From contig JAJZAQ010000017.1 in NCBI GenBank assembly GCA_021799355.1, positions 1-53,286 of the forward strand: a DNA stretch of 53,286 bases, in the 5' to 3' direction. The notes under the pieces are model-generated. The model was not told the origin of the DNA. It searched no databases and was given only the letters and a program-made list of their open reading frames with translations. The stretch comes from Pseudomonadota bacterium. Lineage in GTDB: Bacteria > Pseudomonadota > Gammaproteobacteria > Burkholderiales > Burkholderiaceae_C. Made by a program: the position numbers and the translations under genes. Of this stretch, positions 1 through 7,993 are shown in pieces. Position 1 is the first letter of the stretch, and every line of letters begins with the position of its first letter.

Positions 1-443
1 TTCCGATCTTGCTGCGCATCGTCAACGACCTGAAGCAAAACCGCGAGTTCACCTCCTTGTTGCAGCCGTCTTCCAGCCTGGTGCTCGGCGGCTTTCTCGT
101 GCTGTTTTCTTACGCGCTGGCGGAAAAACTCGGGGTGCGCATGAATCTGGTGGACAACATCGCCGTGCTCGCGCTCACGGCGATGTTCAGCCTCAAGCTC
201 ATCGGATTTTTGATGCTGGTGCTGCGCGCCGAGGCGGTGAGTTCGATTCTCGGCCTGCTGGTGATCGAAAACGGCATTTTTCTCGGCTCGCAAATCCTCG
301 TGCCCGGCATGCCGCTGCTGCTCGAACTGGTCATCCTGTTCGACCTGTTGATCATCGTCTCGACCTTCGGCATGCTCATCCGCTTCCTGCACAAGGAAGT
401 GGGCACGACCAGCAGCCGCGACCTCACTCGCCTGGTGGGATGA
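1..443 (+). CDS. HyfE-like membrane subunit of an Ehr/hydrogenase-4-type complex (5' end outside window)
   Basis: The frame is open from the first base, and the 146 visible residues are mostly hydrophobic helices, so this is the C-terminal part of a longer protein (HyfE of E. coli is about 216 aa). A TTG near base 9 is an unlikely true start. HyfE resembles a fusion of NuoK-like and other small membrane subunits and lies in the membrane arm between the antiporter-like subunits and the heel. Features seen are several membrane spans and a short charged C-terminal tail after the last helix. The stop lies 4 bases before the next ATG, so it is cotranscribed with the HyfF-like gene. The NuoH/HyfC-like heel subunit is not in the window and probably lies upstream. 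Confidence 0.8.
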   Translation, partial: PILLRIVNDLKQNREFTSLLQPSSSLVLGGFLVLFSYALAEKLGVRMNLVDNIAVLALTAMFSLKLIGFLMLVLRAEAVSSILGLLVIENGIFLGSQILVPGMPLLLELVILFDLLIIVSTFGMLIRFLHKEVGTTSSRDLTRLVG

Positions 444-447
444 CGCC

Positions 448-1905
448 ATGATCTGGAACGTGCTCTACACCATCTGGGCAGTCACCGCGGTGGCCATGGC
501 CGGCAGCTGGGTGTCGCGTCACGCGCGCGTGGCCGAAGGGCTCAACCTGGCGGCAGCCATCATCGATTTCATCCTGGTGTGCGTCCTGCTCGCGGCGACG
601 CCGCCGCAGGGAGCGACGGCGCTGCAGGGCTATCTGCTGCTCGACGACTTCGGCGTCTGGGTGATGTTCTGCCTGGCCGTCGTCTATTTGCTCGCCTCGG
701 TCTACGCCATCGGCTACATGCGCTGGATGCACGGTGAACAGGCGCGGCTGCACCGTTTCTACAGCCTGTTCGCCGCGTTCGCGCTGACCATGTTCCTCGC
801 CCCGGCGCAGAACAACCCCGGGCTGTACTGGATTGCCATCGACCTCACCACCATCGTCAGCGCGTTTCTCGTTGGCTTCCGGCGCGCCCCGGAAAGCATC
901 GAGGCCGCGTGGAAATACATCGTCATCGTCTCTGCCGGCCTGGGGCTGGCGCTGCTCGGGACGGTGCTGTTCTACTGGGCCGGCACCTTCGTCCTCGGCC
1001 CGGTCTACGACATGACGTGGGCCAATCTCGCGGCCATTGCCCCCAAGGCCGAACCGCTGCTTCTGCTGCTGAGTTTTTTGCTGGTGCTGGTCGGCTTTGG
1101 CACCAAGGTAGGGCTGGCACCGATGCACACCTGGCTGCCCGACGCGCACAGTGAAGGCCCAGCGCCGGTGTCGGCCATGCTGTCGGGCGCGCTGCTCAAT
1201 TGCGCCATGCTGGGCATCGTGCGCTATCTGCAGATCATTGCGCACACATCCACCGAAACCACTGCGCGCACCGCGCTGGTGGTGCTGGGCGCGTTCAGCC
1301 TGCTGGTGGCGGCGCTGTTCATCAGCCGGCAGACCATCGTCAAGCGTCTGGCGGCGTATTCCAGCGTCGAGCACATGGGGGTGATCGCCCTGGGCTTCGG
1401 TTTCGGCGGGCCGCTGGGTGTGATCGGCGCGCTCTACCACATGCTCAACCACTCTCTGACCAAGAGCCTGGTGTTTTTCGGCGCGGGCAACATGATGCAC
1501 GCCTACGAGAGCAAGGAGATCGACAGGATCCGCCGCGTGATGCGCTTTTTCCCCCGCTCGGGCGCGGTCTGGCTGGCTGGTGCCGTGGCCATCACCGGCG
1601 CGCCGCCGTTCGGTCTGTTTTTGTCCGAGCTCACCATCCTGCGCGGCGGCATGCAAAGCGCCAATCCTTGGGCGGTGTGGTGGATGGGTGTGTTGCTGAT
1701 CGTGATTTTCATCGGCTTTCTCAACAAATTCCGCGCGATGTATTTCGGCCCCCGGCCGGAGCATGCGCCGCACCTGAAACTCAGATTCGTCCATGTCGCG
1801 CCGATGGCCGTGGCGCTGGCCGCGGTGCTGTGGCTCGGACTGTGGTGGTTGCCGCCGCTGTGGAACCACCTCGCCGCCATTGCCGCACAACTTGGAGGGG
1901 TGTGA
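448..1905 (+). CDS. HyfF-like proton-translocating antiporter subunit (NuoL/M/N family)
   Basis: This 485-aa multi-spanning protein belongs to the Mrp-antiporter/NuoLMN family and is closest in layout to HyfF of hydrogenase-4. The central lysine region is conserved (GFGTKVGLAPMHTWLPDAHS, followed by the GPAPVSAMLSG helix), as is the second lysine/histidine helix (HMLNHSLTKSLVFF). These residues form the proton path in the family. The acidic residue of helix 5 is D132 in WIAIDLTTIVSAFL, where a glutamate is usual. The ATG follows the HyfE-like stop by 4 bases, and its stop lies one base before the next ATG. It is inferred to pump H+ or Na+ as part of the membrane arm. Confidence 0.9.
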   Translation: MIWNVLYTIWAVTAVAMAGSWVSRHARVAEGLNLAAAIIDFILVCVLLAATPPQGATALQGYLLLDDFGVWVMFCLAVVYLLASVYAIGYMRWMHGEQARLHRFYSLFAAFALTMFLAPAQNNPGLYWIAIDLTTIVSAFLVGFRRAPESIEAAWKYIVIVSAGLGLALLGTVLFYWAGTFVLGPVYDMTWANLAAIAPKAEPLLLLLSFLLVLVGFGTKVGLAPMHTWLPDAHSEGPAPVSAMLSGALLNCAMLGIVRYLQIIAHTSTETTARTALVVLGAFSLLVAALFISRQTIVKRLAAYSSVEHMGVIALGFGFGGPLGVIGALYHMLNHSLTKSLVFFGAGNMMHAYESKEIDRIRRVMRFFPRSGAVWLAGAVAITGAPPFGLFLSELTILRGGMQSANPWAVWWMGVLLIVIFIGFLNKFRAMYFGPRPEHAPHLKLRFVHVAPMAVALAAVLWLGLWWLPPLWNHLAAIAAQLGGV

Positions 1906-1906
1906 G

Positions 1907-3427
1907 ATGCGCCACTGCGACACCATCCGCCTGACTCCGGCCGAACTGCCCGCGGCAGCCGACAGCCTGTTGAGCGTGCTGGGCGATACCCCCAGCGCGC
2001 ATGGCCGCATGCAAATGGCCTACGTCTGCCGTTGCGCCGCCGATGCCCTGGACGTGATCTACGTCCTCAGCCAGGGCGCGAACCAGCCGTACAAGGTGTG
2101 GCGCGTGCGTCCGGACAACAACGCCCTGCCCTCGCTGGCGAACAAGCTGCCGCTGCTGGGGTGGTACGAACGGGAAATGGCCGATCTCTACGGCCTGCGC
2201 TTCGACGGCCACCCCGAGCCGCATCCGCTGGTGCTGCATGAAGGCATGCCGCGCGACCCGGCGCCGCTGGCGCACCGCTTCGACGTGCAGGCTGCCGCGC
2301 TGGACTTCACTCCGCAGCCGCCCACCGTGCCGCAGGTGCTGGGGCCGGACATCCAGCGCCTGCCTTTCGGGCCGGTGCGTGCCGACATCGTCGAATCCGC
2401 GCAGTTTCTGTTTTTCTACATCGGCGAAGGCATTTTGCACTACCACCCGCGGCTGTTTTACAAGCACCGCGCGATGGAGTCGCGGTTCGAAGGCCAGACC
2501 CTGCGCGCCGGCGCCGTGCTTGCCGAACGCGTCAGCGGCATCGATTCGGTGGCGCACGCGCTGGCTTACGCGCAGGCGGTCGAAGGCGCCATGGGCTGGC
2601 GGGCGCCACCGCGCGCGCGGTATCTGCGCGTCATCCTCGCGGAACTGGAACGGCTGTACAACCACCTGCACTACCTCGGCCATCTGGCGAAAACGACCAC
2701 GCTCAAAGTTGCCGAGGCCGAAGGGCATTTGCTCGAAGAGCGGGTCAAACAAATCAACGCCCGGCTCACCGGCAGCCGCTTTCTGCGCGGTCTCATCACC
2801 CCTGGCGGGCTGCGCCGCGATCTAGACATCAGCGGGCTGGACAAGGCGCTGGACGCCATCACCGCCGACATCGACAGTTACCTGCTGCGGCTGGAAAACA
2901 CCCGCAGCCATCTCGACCGGCTGATGACCACCGGGACGCTGCCCCGGCAAGTCGCATTCGACCAGGGGGCAACCGGCCCGATCGAGCGGGCCAGCGATCT
3001 GGACCGCGATCTGCGGCGCGATCATCCCTACGCCAATTACGAAAAAGTGCGTTTTTCCGTGCCGGTGCAGCAGGCCGGGGACGCGCACGCGCGCTCGCTG
3101 GTGCGCATGGAGGAAATCCATGAATCGCTGGCCATCATCCGCCAGACCATCGGCCGCACCAAGCCGGGAGAGGTGCTGCGTTTCGAGCCGATGGAAGAAC
3201 CCGACCCGCAGGGAGAAGGCCTGGGCTGGGTGGAGGCCACGCGCGGCGGCCTGCTCTACGCCGTGCACCTCAGCGCTGACCGCAGCCGCCTGAGCCGCGT
3301 CAAAATCAAAGACCCGTCGTTTTCCAACTGGCGGGTGTTCCCGTTCACCGTGGAGGACAGCAACATGATGGATTACGCCATCAACGAAGCCAGTTTCGGC
3401 CTGTCCATCGCCGGTGCCGACAGGTAA
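1907..3427 (+). CDS. HyfG-like large subunit, NuoC-NuoD type, lacking the Ni-ligand cysteines
   Basis: This 506-aa protein joins an N-terminal NuoC-like domain (about residues 1-130, with GWYEREMADLYGL) to a NuoD/HyfG-like domain. In group-4 NiFe hydrogenases this subunit binds the NiFe centre through two CxxC pairs. Here the first pair is replaced (AERVSGIDSVAH: S210 and D213), and the second motif reads KDPSFSNW (S471 and N474), like the cysteine-free end of NuoD. It therefore cannot hold a NiFe site and should be an Ehr subunit, not a hydrogenase. The ATG at 1907 directly follows the previous stop. The longer open frame upstream to 1793 only overlaps hyfF. The true substrate, perhaps a quinone-like or other redox partner, is unknown. 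Confidence 0.9.
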   Translation: MRHCDTIRLTPAELPAAADSLLSVLGDTPSAHGRMQMAYVCRCAADALDVIYVLSQGANQPYKVWRVRPDNNALPSLANKLPLLGWYEREMADLYGLRFDGHPEPHPLVLHEGMPRDPAPLAHRFDVQAAALDFTPQPPTVPQVLGPDIQRLPFGPVRADIVESAQFLFFYIGEGILHYHPRLFYKHRAMESRFEGQTLRAGAVLAERVSGIDSVAHALAYAQAVEGAMGWRAPPRARYLRVILAELERLYNHLHYLGHLAKTTTLKVAEAEGHLLEERVKQINARLTGSRFLRGLITPGGLRRDLDISGLDKALDAITADIDSYLLRLENTRSHLDRLMTTGTLPRQVAFDQGATGPIERASDLDRDLRRDHPYANYEKVRFSVPVQQAGDAHARSLVRMEEIHESLAIIRQTIGRTKPGEVLRFEPMEEPDPQGEGLGWVEATRGGLLYAVHLSADRSRLSRVKIKDPSFSNWRVFPFTVEDSNMMDYAINEASFGLSIAGADR

Positions 3428-3439
3428 AGGAGAGCGACC

Positions 3440-4267
3440 ATGCCGGTATGGACCTGGTTGGGCTGGCACAAAGGCCGCGCCACCACCGCCTGGCCGCAGC
3501 GTCCCGGGGACGACGGTCAGGATGGCGTGCTCGGTTTGCCGCGGCTGGACGCGGCGCGCTGTGTCGCCAGCGACAGTGGATGCAGCGATTGCGCCGCCGC
3601 CTGCCCGGCGTCGGCCATCACGCTGCGCGACGGTGGCGTGCAACTCGACTACGCACGCTGCGTAGGCTGCCAGCTCTGCACCGAAGTCTGCCCCGAAGGC
3701 GCGTTCAGCGTCAGCCACGACTGGGCATTCGCCGTGCGTGACAAGGCCGATCTGCTCAACCCCGGGCGTGTCCCCGCCGCGCCGCAACCGGCCGACAACT
3801 CGGCCGACGCCACCGCGCTTGCCGCCGAGATCAAGGCCTTTGGCCGCAGCCTGCACATCCGGCATGTCGATGCCGGCTCGTGCAATGGCTGCGAAAGCGA
3901 ACTCCAGGCCCTGCTCAACCCCTTCTACAACCTGCATCGCCTGGGCATTTTTTTTACCCCGTCGCCACGTTTTGCCGACCTGCTGCTGGTGACCGGCCCA
4001 GTGACTGCGGCGATGCGCGAGCCCTTGCTGCGCACGTACGAGGCCATGCCGCAGCCGCGCTGGGTGATGGCCGCCGGGACCTGCGCCACCGGCGGCGGCA
4101 CCAACGGCGGCGGCTATGCCTGCCACCAAGGGCTCGACGGCATTCTGCCGGTGGACGTCTGGCTTCCCGGCTGCCCGCCCAACCCTGCCGCGCTGATCGA
4201 GGCGCTGCTCCTGCTGCTGCGGCAGCGGGCGCAACGGGTGCATGGAGGAGTTTATGAACACGCCTGA
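3440..4267 (+). CDS. Fused HyfH-HyfI: two-cluster ferredoxin plus NuoB-like subunit
   Basis: This 275-aa protein carries an N-terminal 2[4Fe-4S] ferredoxin and a C-terminal NuoB/HyfI domain in one chain. These are separate genes in hyf, hyc and nuo operons. Cluster cysteines of the ferredoxin part are C41, C48, C51, C55 and C74, C77, C80, C84. The first set has a six-residue gap between the first two cysteines where two is normal. In the NuoB part the four ligands of the proximal cluster remain: C148 and C151 (CNGCE), C215 (GTCATGGG) and C245 (PGCPPNP). Electron transfer through to the large subunit is therefore intact even though the NiFe site is missing. It overlaps or abuts the HyfB-like start. 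Confidence 0.9.
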   Translation: MPVWTWLGWHKGRATTAWPQRPGDDGQDGVLGLPRLDAARCVASDSGCSDCAAACPASAITLRDGGVQLDYARCVGCQLCTEVCPEGAFSVSHDWAFAVRDKADLLNPGRVPAAPQPADNSADATALAAEIKAFGRSLHIRHVDAGSCNGCESELQALLNPFYNLHRLGIFFTPSPRFADLLLVTGPVTAAMREPLLRTYEAMPQPRWVMAAGTCATGGGTNGGGYACHQGLDGILPVDVWLPGCPPNPAALIEALLLLLRQRAQRVHGGVYEHA

Positions 4268-6257
4268 TGCCATCGCCCTGGGGGTTTTCGGCCTGGCCGC
4301 GGCGTCCTGGTTACTCGCTCTGCTGTTCGACTTATTCGTCGGCACGGCGCTGCCGCGCTACCTGCTGGCGCTGGGCTGCGCGCTGGCTGCAGTGGGCGCG
4401 CTGTGGGGCTTGCCCGCAGGAGGAGCGAACCAGACCGTGCTGCTGCTGGGCGACAGTCCCGTGGTGTTCCACCCCGATGCGGCAGCACTGTGGCTGATGC
4501 TGCCCGCACTGCTGCCGGCGTTTTTTGCCGGGCTGCTCGGCGGCACCGCCCGCGGACGCGGCTGGGCGGCAGGCGCTGCCCTGTCCCTGCTCGGCGCGCT
4601 GGGGGTTTACGGTCTGCAGGATGGGGCGAGTTTTCTCATCGCCTGGGAAGTGATGGGGTTTGGCGGGGCGCTGATGCTGCTGTCCGATCACCGCAGCGCC
4701 CAGGCCGGGCACGACAATCTGTTCATGCTCGCGCTGCTGGAAGTCGGCGGCGTGGCCCTGCTGCTTGCCGTGCTCATGCTCGGACAGAGCCTGGCATTCG
4801 GCACCTATGCGCTGCAGTGGATGCAGTGGGGCGTGGCCAGCGCGTTCTTCCTCGGGCTGCTGTGGCTGGTGGGCTTTGGCGCCAAGCTCGGCCTGCTGCC
4901 GTTTTACGAGTGGTACCCGGGCGCCTACGGCAGCGGCAGCGGTGCCAGTGGCGCGCTGATGTCTGGCATCGTCATGAACGCCGCGTACTTTGCACTGGGC
5001 CGCGCGTTGCTGCAGTGGATGGGGGCGCCTTCTTGGCTGGCGGCGTTCGGCGTGGTCGTGCTCGTTGCCGGTGTGTTCACTGCCATCCTCGCCATTCTCT
5101 ATGCCTTCCAGCAAAGCGACTGGCGGCGGCTGCTGGCGTTTTCCTCGGCGGAAAACGCCGGGGTTGCCGTCACCGCACTCGGCGCCGCGCTGGTGTTCCG
5201 CGCCAGCGGCGAGGACACTCTCTCCAGCCTGGCGTGGACGGTTGGCATGCTGCATTTGATGGGGCACAGCCTGGCCAAAGGCACGCTGTTTCTCACCTCC
5301 GACGCCGCAGCCGCGCTGCAGGGCAGTCATCATTTACGGCAAAACGCCGTTTTGCGCCACGCCCCGCTCACCCTCGGTCTGGGCGCGGTGTTTGGCGCCA
5401 TGAGCCTGGCGGCCATGCCGCCGACGGCGGGATTTGTCAGCGAGTGGTACCTGTTCCAGAGCCTGTTCCACGATTTCACCCTCAAGGGCGACGGCTCGCG
5501 CATCGCGCTGTCTCTGGCCGGTGCCGGCATGGCGCTGACCGCGGCAATCGCTCTGGCAACGATGGTCAAGCTGTTCGGCGTCGGGCTGCTTGGGCAGAAC
5601 GAGGGACACGCCGCGCACCATCGCCAGCATCAGACGACTCTCACGCCGTTGCAGCGCGTTGCCGTGCTCGTCACCGGTTTGGCCGTGCCGGTGTTTGCCG
5701 TCAGCCTGGTGTTCTGGCTGCCGCTGATGGGGGCCTCGGCATGGCCGGCGGCGCAGGCGCCGCAACTGATGACGCATCACTGGCTGCTGGTGCCGTTGTC
5801 CGCCGGGTTTGCCTTCATCTCGCCGGCGATGCTGGTGATTGCCGTGCCGCTGCTGGCAGTCCTGCCGTTGGCGTTGTTGTGGGGAAAACGGCGTTTTGCC
5901 GTGCGCCGTGCGCCGCTGTGGTGCGGGGGCGAAGACTATGCCGCGCACGCCGGAGCGACCACGGCGCTGTCTTTTTCCAACGCGCTACGCGTGTTCTACA
6001 ACTTCGTCTACCGCCCGCGAAACGCCGTGTCGCGCCAGTTCGAGGGCAAGCCCTATTTCCTGAAAGAATTGCAGTTCGATTACTCGCAGGCGCCGGTGTT
6101 CGGCCCCCTGCTGTTCAATCCGGCGGTGCACGCCGTGCGCTGGCTGGCGCGTCAGCTGCGGTTTTTGCAGAACGGACTGATGAATGCCTATCTGGCGTAT
6201 ATCGGCGTGCTGCTGGTGTTGATTTTCGGCCTGGCGCTGGTTTGGAGCCCGAGCTGA
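4254..6257 (+). CDS. HyfB-like antiporter subunit (NuoL family)
   Basis: This is a protein of about 667 aa with many membrane spans and an extended C-terminal region, matching HyfB/HycC-type NuoL homologues. Visible family features are the helix-5 glutamate (LIAWEVMGFG), the lysine region GFGAKLGLLPFYEWYPGAY and the helix MGHSLAKGTLFL. I choose the ATG at 4254 because GGAGGAG (4244-4250) lies just upstream. The in-frame ATG at 4242 would add four residues. The start lies inside the last codons of the ferredoxin/NuoB gene. In hyf operons HyfB comes near the front, so its place at the end of this operon is unusual. With HyfF it gives the complex at least two putative ion-pumping subunits. Confidence 0.88.
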   Translation: MNTPDAIALGVFGLAAASWLLALLFDLFVGTALPRYLLALGCALAAVGALWGLPAGGANQTVLLLGDSPVVFHPDAAALWLMLPALLPAFFAGLLGGTARGRGWAAGAALSLLGALGVYGLQDGASFLIAWEVMGFGGALMLLSDHRSAQAGHDNLFMLALLEVGGVALLLAVLMLGQSLAFGTYALQWMQWGVASAFFLGLLWLVGFGAKLGLLPFYEWYPGAYGSGSGASGALMSGIVMNAAYFALGRALLQWMGAPSWLAAFGVVVLVAGVFTAILAILYAFQQSDWRRLLAFSSAENAGVAVTALGAALVFRASGEDTLSSLAWTVGMLHLMGHSLAKGTLFLTSDAAAALQGSHHLRQNAVLRHAPLTLGLGAVFGAMSLAAMPPTAGFVSEWYLFQSLFHDFTLKGDGSRIALSLAGAGMALTAAIALATMVKLFGVGLLGQNEGHAAHHRQHQTTLTPLQRVAVLVTGLAVPVFAVSLVFWLPLMGASAWPAAQAPQLMTHHWLLVPLSAGFAFISPAMLVIAVPLLAVLPLALLWGKRRFAVRRAPLWCGGEDYAAHAGATTALSFSNALRVFYNFVYRPRNAVSRQFEGKPYFLKELQFDYSQAPVFGPLLFNPAVHAVRWLARQLRFLQNGLMNAYLAYIGVLLVLIFGLALVWSPS

Positions 6258-6365
6258 ACTGCTGAAATTCTGCGCATAAAGGAGACGCCCCGCACCGTAT
6301 TTCGCCCCTCTGTATCCGCCGCCTGGCGGTCCGGCCGATTGTCTGTCACTCAGGATCGTTTTCGC

Positions 6366-6749
6366 ATGACTTACGTTTTCATTGCTTTTTTTGCCATCAT
6401 CGGGGCATTTGCCCGCTATGGCCAGACGCTCGTGGTTCAGGGCGTGCTGGGCCGTTCGTTTCCTTTTGCCACCCTGTCGATCAATGTGCTGGGGTCGTTT
6501 CTCATGGGTTTTCTGTTTTTTGAAACCCTTGAGCGCATCAACCTCAGCCCGGAACTGCGCACCGGCATCCTTACCGGTGGGCTCGGGGCCTACACCACGT
6601 TTTCCACCTTTTCGCTCGAATCGCTCAACCTGATCGAAAACGGCGAAATGGTCAAAGCCGGCCTGTATATCGGCGCCTCGGTCGTGCTGTCGATTGCCGC
6701 AGCCATCTTTGGCGCCTTCCTGTCTCGCAATATGGGAGTCTCGACATGA
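6366..6749 (+). CDS. crcB: CrcB/Fluc fluoride ion channel
   Basis: This 127-aa protein has four predicted membrane helices. Its CrcB family motifs are GAFARYG near the N-terminus, the conserved Asn helix (SINVLGSFLMGF) and GGLGAYTTFSTFSLE. CrcB proteins form dimeric channels that let fluoride leave the cytoplasm. I start at the ATG at 6366 because MTYVF opens the first helix. A TTG at 6339 would add nine polar residues. The stop overlaps the start of the DUF190 gene by 4 bases (ATGA at 6746-6749). I looked for a fluoride riboswitch in the 108-base leader and did not see its conserved elements. Confidence 0.92.
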   Translation: MTYVFIAFFAIIGAFARYGQTLVVQGVLGRSFPFATLSINVLGSFLMGFLFFETLERINLSPELRTGILTGGLGAYTTFSTFSLESLNLIENGEMVKAGLYIGASVVLSIAAAIFGAFLSRNMGVST

Positions 6750-7069
6750 GCGCCAAAACGGTCACCATGGTTCGCATCTATATCAAGGAAGGCGACAAGA
6801 TCGACGGCCACGATCTGATGCGGGCGATTTTCAAGTTGCTGCACGAGCAGCACAAAGTGCACGGTGTCACCGTGTTCCGCGGGGTTGCCGGTTTCGGCAG
6901 CAAAGGTGAAGTGCATGCCGACGATCTGCTGCGGCTGAACGTGCATTTGCCGCTGGTTTTGGAGTTTTTCGACGAGCCGGAGGTCGTCGACGCGGTGCTG
7001 CCGCGCATCCAGGACATGGTGCCGCCAGGGCATATCGTGTACTGGACCGCGCAGTGCGGGTGCAACTAA
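6746..7069 (+). CDS. DUF190 family protein, CrcB-associated
   Basis: This 107-aa soluble protein matches the DUF190 family, which has a small alpha/beta fold likened to PII proteins. It is typically encoded beside crcB. Visible signatures are MVRIYIKEGDK at the start of the fold, GVTVFRGVAGFG in the middle and a C-terminal VPPGHIVYWTAQCG strand. Its role is not established, but the 4-base overlap with crcB suggests a partner or regulator of fluoride export. A strong terminator follows 26 bases after the stop, closing this transcript. Confidence 0.88.
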   Translation: MSAKTVTMVRIYIKEGDKIDGHDLMRAIFKLLHEQHKVHGVTVFRGVAGFGSKGEVHADDLLRLNVHLPLVLEFFDEPEVVDAVLPRIQDMVPPGHIVYWTAQCGCN

Positions 7070-7094
7070 AAACCGACCTGATGATTCCGTCCTT

Positions 7095-7127
7095 GCGGCC
7101 CGATGTGCTGCATCGGGCCGCTTTTTT
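7095..7127 (+). terminator. Rho-independent terminator after crcB-DUF190
   Basis: This is a perfect 11-bp inverted repeat, GCGGCCCGATG (7095-7105) with its complement at 7111-7121 and a 5-base loop. Six T residues (7122-7127) follow on the plus strand. It separates the Ehr/crcB transcript from the next gene set at 7169. Confidence 0.93.
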
Positions 7128-7168
7128 CGACACGCGCGCAGCAGCGCGCACCTGATGTGTTTTTCACG

Positions 7169-7558
7169 ATGAATCCGTCCAAACACGCCGCCGTGTGGAT
7201 CGACCACAACGAGGCCCATGTGTTTTTCGTCGACCCCGAGCATGTGCGCGAATCGATCGTGCACGCGCCGCACCCACACCAGCATCTGCACCACAAGGCC
7301 AACACCATCGGCGTCGGCAAGGTGGCTGAAGACCAGCACTTCTACCACGCCGTGGCCGAGTCGCTGCGCGAGGCGCATGAAATCCTCGTCACCGGCCCCG
7401 GGCAGGCCAAGCTCTGGCTGCTCAAACACCTGCAGCGGCACGACCCGGCGGTGTTCGACCGGGTCATCGCCGTGGAAACGGTCGATCATCCGTCGAACAA
7501 CCAGCTCGTGGCCCATGCCCGGCATTATTTCGACGTCACCGACCGACGCCTGATCTGA
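7169..7558 (+). CDS. eRF1/pelota-like domain protein (baeRF/host-attachment-like), uncertain
   Basis: This 129-aa soluble protein opens with AVWIDHNEAHVFFVDP, a start seen in small bacterial proteins annotated as translational machinery or eRF1-like. It contains a histidine-rich patch (HAPHPHQHLHHKAN, about residues 37-50) and an alpha/beta section, ILVTGPGQAKLWLLKHL, followed by VIAVETVDHPSNNQLVAHA. The LVTGPG...HL...V-D-HPS pattern is what I associate with the eRF1 domain 3-like fold. I take the ATG at 7169, since the open frame upstream passes through the terminator. It heads a tight cluster with the zinc-ribbon, NRAMP-like and small membrane genes. Function is unknown. The histidines could bind metal, which would fit the neighbouring transporter, but that is inference. 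Confidence 0.7.
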   Translation: MNPSKHAAVWIDHNEAHVFFVDPEHVRESIVHAPHPHQHLHHKANTIGVGKVAEDQHFYHAVAESLREAHEILVTGPGQAKLWLLKHLQRHDPAVFDRVIAVETVDHPSNNQLVAHARHYFDVTDRRLI

Positions 7559-7571
7559 GCCTGGGGGCGGT

Positions 7572-7985
7572 ATGGGCGAAGCGAGTCAGGTCCACTACTG
7601 CACCTGGTGCTTTGCGCAAATCCCCGCGGGCACCACGGTCTGCCCGGACTGCGGCACCAATCTGGATGACTACGCCCGGCGCACGCCGTACCAGGACCGG
7701 CTGATCCACGCGCTGCACCACCCGTTGAGCGAAACCCGCATGGGGGCGATCATCGCGCTGGGCATGCAGGCCGACCCCAAAACCATCTCTGCGCTGACCG
7801 ATTGCGCGTTGGAGCACGACGGCGACGTCATCGAAGGCCTGGAAATCCTGCACAGCCTGCAACGCATGCCCGACGGGCCAGCGCGCCAGGCGGCGCTGCA
7901 GCGGCTGGCAACCGAACACGCCGCGCATGCCGTGCGCACCCGTGCGGCTGCGATGCTGCGCCAGACCGCCACACCGCCGAGCTGA
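7572..7985 (+). CDS. Zinc-ribbon protein with HEAT-like helices
   Basis: This is a 137-aa protein. Residues 10-27 form a zinc ribbon (C10, C13, C24, C27). The remainder is helical, with alanine- and leucine-rich segments such as RMGAIIALGMQADPKTISALTDCAL that look like short HEAT-type repeats. No signal peptide or membrane span is visible. It follows the eRF1-like gene by 13 bases and precedes the NRAMP-like gene by 8 bases, so it should be cotranscribed with both. I do not recognise a characterised homologue. A scaffold or metal-handling partner of the transporter is possible but unproven. Confidence 0.75.
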   Translation: MGEASQVHYCTWCFAQIPAGTTVCPDCGTNLDDYARRTPYQDRLIHALHHPLSETRMGAIIALGMQADPKTISALTDCALEHDGDVIEGLEILHSLQRMPDGPARQAALQRLATEHAAHAVRTRAAAMLRQTATPPS

Positions 7986-7993
7986 ACAGCGCC

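Noticed and set aside
1793-1906. Upstream extension of the HyfG-like frame, with start at 1793
   Set aside because: It overlaps the HyfF-like coding region, and its residues are a Cys/Trp/Arg-rich shadow. The ATG at 1907 directly after the hyfF stop fits the family start.
6258-6365. Fluoride riboswitch before crcB
   Set aside because: I looked for the conserved pseudoknot and GCUGAUGA-type elements and did not find them in this leader.
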